Below are positions 36,700 through 39,068 of a stretch of 39,068 nt of DNA, one piece after another. The DNA is taken from positions 1 to 39,068 of the forward strand of contig CADCWO010000178.1 in the NCBI GenBank assembly GCA_902806435.1. Direction: 5' to 3'. The notes below the pieces were generated by a model that was given only the letters and a program-made list of their open reading frames with translations, was not told the DNA's origin and made no database searches. Origin of the DNA: an uncultured Synechococcales cyanobacterium (GTDB lineage Bacteria; Cyanobacteriota; Cyanobacteriia; Thermosynechococcales; Thermosynechococcaceae). The position numbers and the translations under genes were made by a program. Numbering within the stretch: position 1 is the first letter of the stretch; each line of letters starts with the position of its first letter.

Positions 36700-37902
36700 C
36701 TACACTTCTACGGCAGTTCGCATCGCCCGTGCCAGCTCTGCTGCCACTTCCGGGCGGGAGAATTCAGGTGGTGGCAACTCACCCCGGCGGAGCATTTCTC
36801 GCACTTTGGTACCTGAGAGGTGAATTCGTTCCCCAGGCTTACTAGGGCTAGTTTTATTGGTTGCCATGCCTTGAGTTCGCATGCAGTAAAAGGCATGCTC
36901 AAACATCATGGGTGTAATTCCCAATTCACCAGGCGCAAATTCAGCAAAGATACGCTGGGCATCATAGGTGCCGTAATAGTCACCCACCCCAGCGTGATCA
37001 CGACCGACAATAAAGTGAGTGCAGCCATAATTTTTGCGGATCAAAGCATGAAAGATTGCTTCACGTGGACCGGCATAGCGCATGGCAGCCGGGTTGATTG
37101 CGAGGATCACCCGGTCTTGGGGGTAGTAGTGCTCTAGCATAATTTCGTAGCAGCGCATCCTGACATCCGCTGGTACATCGTCACTTTTTGTTGCACCGAC
37201 TAACGGATGGAGAAACAAGCCATCAACCGTTTCTAGGGCACACTTTTGAATATACTCATGTGCCCGGTGGATTGGATTACGGGTTTGAAAGCCAACAACA
37301 GTTTTCCAGCCTTTTTCCTGAAATTGGGCTCGCGATTGAGCCGGGTCAACTTGGTAGTTGGGAAACTGGGAATGGGGCTGACGCTGGAGTAGCCAGATTG
37401 ACCCAGCCAAGTTCACTGAACCCTGATTGTAGACTACCTGGACGCCGGGATGTTTATCGTCTTCAGTGCGGTAGACCTGCAAAACTTCTTGGGTTTTGTC
37501 GTAGTGATACTTTTGCGTCAAGTCCAACACCCCAACAAATCGCCCTGCTGGATCGTCTAAACGCACCAGGCTTCCTTCCCGCAGAGGATCTGCCACTGTC
37601 TCAGTTACAGAAAGGGTGATCGGAATAGACCAGGGCAGACCGTTCTCTAAGTGCATGTTTGTCACTACCTGCTGGTAGTCCGCCTGCTCCATAAATCCGC
37701 TTAACGGGCTAAAGCCGCCGATCGCAATCAGCTCCAAGTCAGAAGTTGCCCGTTCATCCAGTTGTACACGGGGTAGCGAATCAGCTTGTTCCAAAAATTC
37801 ACGCCGCTGATCTGTTGTGGCAATCCGATTAACTAGGTGCCCACCGTGGGGGACAATAGTCTCTGATTGGCCTGAGGTCACCGCGTCTGGTTGCTGAATC
37901 AA
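36700..37902 (-). CDS. sat: Sulfate adenylyltransferase
   Basis: ATP sulfurylase makes adenosine-5'-phosphosulfate from ATP and sulfate, the first step of sulfate assimilation. From this start the protein is about 400 residues, the single-domain form without APS kinase. It contains [10 protein letters not shown] near 60-70, [19 protein letters not shown] with the HxxH-type nucleotide site, [13 protein letters not shown] and [14 protein letters not shown]. The frame opens at a TTG at 37929. A second TTG at 37902 has GGAGAAGG close upstream, while the first has no site, so the shorter form is preferred. It is divergent from the Nudix gene; no other sulfate gene is present. Confidence 0.94.
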   Translation of the reverse strand: MIQQPDAVTSGQSETIVPHGGHLVNRIATTDQRREFLEQADSLPRVQLDERATSDLELIAIGGFSPLSGFMEQADYQQVVTNMHLENGLPWSIPITLSVTETVADPLREGSLVRLDDPAGRFVGVLDLTQKYHYDKTQEVLQVYRTEDDKHPGVQVVYNQGSVNLAGSIWLLQRQPHSQFPNYQVDPAQSRAQFQEKGWKTVVGFQTRNPIHRAHEYIQKCALETVDGLFLHPLVGATKSDDVPADVRMRCYEIMLEHYYPQDRVILAINPAAMRYAGPREAIFHALIRKNYGCTHFIVGRDHAGVGDYYGTYDAQRIFAEFAPGELGITPMMFEHAFYCMRTQGMATNKTSPSKPGERIHLSGTKVREMLRRGELPPPEFSRPEVAAELARAMRTAVEV

Positions 37903-37906
37903 AACA

Positions 37907-37914
37907 CCTTCTCC
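37907..37914 (-). promoter_or_regulatory. Ribosome binding site favouring the shorter sat start
   Basis: GGAGAAGG on the minus strand, with its GGAG core 8 nt before the TTG at 37902. No comparable site precedes the longer-frame TTG at 37929. Confidence 0.5.
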
Positions 37915-37975
37915 CTGAACTGACGTCAAATAAGCTGTAAATCAAAACAGTTAAGTTTTCTATATCCTATCTTGA

Positions 37976-37990
37976 TGTGACAGTTTCACA
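37976..37990. promoter_or_regulatory. Inverted repeat in the sat/Nudix divergent region
   Basis: TGTGA and TCACA are separated by 5 nt. The arms equal the CRP half-sites, but CRP and cyanobacterial SYCRP1 sites need a 6-nt spacer, so this is at best a degenerate site. It lies between two divergent genes, a natural place for an operator. Confidence 0.25.
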
Positions 37991-38080
37991 GCTAGGACTA
38001 TTTAGCCGTTAACCGTACAGCGATCGCTATGGTCTGTAAACTTGATTTTGAGATGAAAATGCTATCGCAAGCTTAAAACA

Positions 38081-38512
38081 GTGACTTATCGTAACCCTGT
38101 GCCAACCGTTGACATTATTATTGCAATGATTGATCGGCCTCACCGTCCGATCATTTTAATTGAACGCCAAAATGAACCCTACGGCTGGGCACTTCCCGGC
38201 GGGTTTGTGGACTATGGTGAGACTGTGGAAGCGGCAGCACGGCGGGAAGCGGAGGAAGAAGTTGGATTGCAGGTAGCGTTGATTGAACAGTTTCAGGTTT
38301 ACTCCAACCCCAATCGTGACCCCCGCCAGCATACGATGAGTGTTGTTTTTTTAGCTGAGGCAACTGGAGACCCCCAAGCCGCCGATGATGCCAAAAATTT
38401 GGATTTATTTGAATCCTGGCGGACTCCAGGCAACCTCTGCTTTGACCACGACCGGATTTTGTGCGACTACTGGCACTATCGCCATTACGGATTGCGCCCC
38501 CGGCTTACTTAG
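38081..38512 (+). CDS. Nudix hydrolase
   Basis: A 143-residue Nudix protein. The Nudix box [20 protein letters not shown] continuing to EVG fits the pattern G-x5-E-x7-REUxEExGU (about residues 41-63), with the metal-binding glutamates intact. The PGGFVDYGE start and downstream [20 protein letters not shown] resemble ADP-ribose pyrophosphatase-like members. The true substrate (ADP-ribose, NADH, nucleotides or others) cannot be told. The start is GTG without a strong ribosome binding site. It is divergent from sat. Confidence 0.92.
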   Translation: MTYRNPVPTVDIIIAMIDRPHRPIILIERQNEPYGWALPGGFVDYGETVEAAARREAEEEVGLQVALIEQFQVYSNPNRDPRQHTMSVVFLAEATGDPQAADDAKNLDLFESWRTPGNLCFDHDRILCDYWHYRHYGLRPRLT

Positions 38513-38708
38513 CATCCTGATCAACATCAGTAACGCAGTCAATCTTCTGCTTTTTTGCCAATCTGTCCTACTGTCGTCTCGTCCCATCTCTAACTGGTAG
38601 CGAAATAAACTTGATTACGGTATGCTCGGCATTACTCAGAAGTCACTAACACTTGGTCTTCTATGCTCAATTTATAAAACTAGTCTCTGGAACATTAGCG
38701 TCAAGAAA

Positions 38709-38846
38709 CTATAGTTTATTAGCCCTATTTACAGCTGTCTGAAGCCCACTGAGTAATCGCTGCTCCTCATCATTCAAGCCAACCGATAGCTGTTTGAGGT
38801 TGAGATACCGTACTACCTGATTGCTCCAATACAGCAGCTCTTCCAT
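38709..38846 (-). CDS. Small hypothetical protein (45 residues)
   Basis: An ATG frame with AAGGAAA about 7 nt upstream. The peptide is helical and polar (MEELLYWSNQVVRYLNLKQL...) with acidic and basic residues evenly spread, no membrane helix and no Cys. The good ribosome binding site and amphipathic pattern favour a real gene. I recognise no family. It lies between the Nudix gene and a transposase remnant on the same strand as the latter. Confidence 0.5.
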   Translation of the reverse strand: MEELLYWSNQVVRYLNLKQLSVGLNDEEQRLLSGLQTAVNRANKL

Positions 38847-38931
38847 CAAAAAATTTCCTTGTATATTTAAGCACACGAAAAACCGGAGACAGTATTAGTC
38901 CTACTACCCCCGGCACTACTGCTTACATTAT

Positions 38932-38989
38932 AAAAAAACTAAACCAGTTCCAACAGACCTAAGTACAGGACAAAAAAACTAAGGCAGTT
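38932..38989. repeat. Direct repeat at the end of a transposase remnant
   Basis: A 19-nt block AAAAAAACTAA(AC or GG)CAGTTC occurs at 38932-38950 and 38971-38989, with two mismatches and a period of 39 nt. The second copy overlaps the last codons of the transposase fragment, so the end of its gene seems to have been duplicated in part. Confidence 0.6.
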
Positions 38990-39068
38990 CTAAACGCTGC
39001 CTGCCGTTGAGAGAGATTCAGCATGATCTGACGCAGATAGTCAAATCCATAACGAAAGACACTTTTGG
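38958..39068 (-). CDS. Transposase C-terminus, cut by the window edge
   Basis: The last 36 codons of a frame that runs out of the window. It encodes SVFRYGFDYLRQIMLNL and ends in ALVFLSCT. This FRYGxDYLR...FLSCT ending is common in IS4-like transposases of cyanobacteria, from memory of the family. The DDE residues lie outside the window, so completeness and activity cannot be judged. The adjacent 19-nt direct repeat lies at its 3' end; I did not find a terminal inverted repeat. Confidence 0.6.

Noticed and set aside
37976-37990. CRP/SYCRP1 site in the sat-Nudix region
   Set aside because: The half-sites match, but the spacer is 5 nt, not 6, so a functional CRP site is not supported; it is listed only as an inverted repeat.

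Overview
The window is cyanobacterial chromosome. It carries genes tied to oxygenic photosynthesis or typical of cyanobacteria: petN (cytochrome b6f), chlM (chlorophyll synthesis), a PAM68-type photosystem II assembly factor behind rpsO, tocopherol cyclase, a CrtW carotenoid ketolase and a DUF3318 protein. I also counted about 27 copies of the HIP1 octamer GCGATCGC, where chance predicts fewer than one. I cannot name the species.

Layout. 1-6.1 kb: a low-complexity coiled-coil protein, glmS, an N-formylglutamate amidohydrolase-like gene and, convergent to it, an NDH-2-like flavoprotein. 6.1-9.6 kb: sparse DNA with a small orphan ORF, folB, the decayed remains of an EAL (cyclic-di-GMP phosphodiesterase) gene, then proA. 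9.6-12.9 kb: a PRC-barrel protein, a DUF3318 protein, tocopherol cyclase and tRNA-Arg(CCT). 13.2-15.7 kb: a tiny YqaE/Pmp3 membrane protein, a frameshifted TPR-like gene overlapping rsmE, then petN and a second tiny membrane protein. 15.9-19.2 kb: argS, a zinc-ribbon membrane protein, a protein made of five 19-residue repeats, and a P-II-like protein. 19.3-20.4 kb: an IS630-family insertion sequence. 20.9-28.7 kb: chlM, aroF, rpsO-pam68, a GH13 glucan enzyme, crtW, two short-chain dehydrogenases and a CheY-like regulator. 28.9-39 kb: tRNA-Ser(TGA), bioD, a transmembrane Ser/Thr kinase, a YqeY-like gene, a GT4 glycosyltransferase, a Tat-exported caspase-fold protein lacking its catalytic dyad, sat, a Nudix hydrolase, a 45-residue ORF and, at the edge, the C-terminal end of another transposase.

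Most genes are housekeeping genes with no shared pathway, as is usual in cyanobacteria. Coherent groups are rpsO-pam68, rsmE with the TPR-like gene, crtW with two dehydrogenases, and the P-II-like/repeat-protein pair. The region shows decay: one EAL pseudogene, one frameshifted gene, one IS with a frameshift and a worn left end, and one partial IS. I found no CRISPR array, defence island, prophage or secondary-metabolite cluster. The least explained items are the repeat protein beside the P-II-like gene (18469-19226) and the catalytically dead caspase-like protein (34250-36610).
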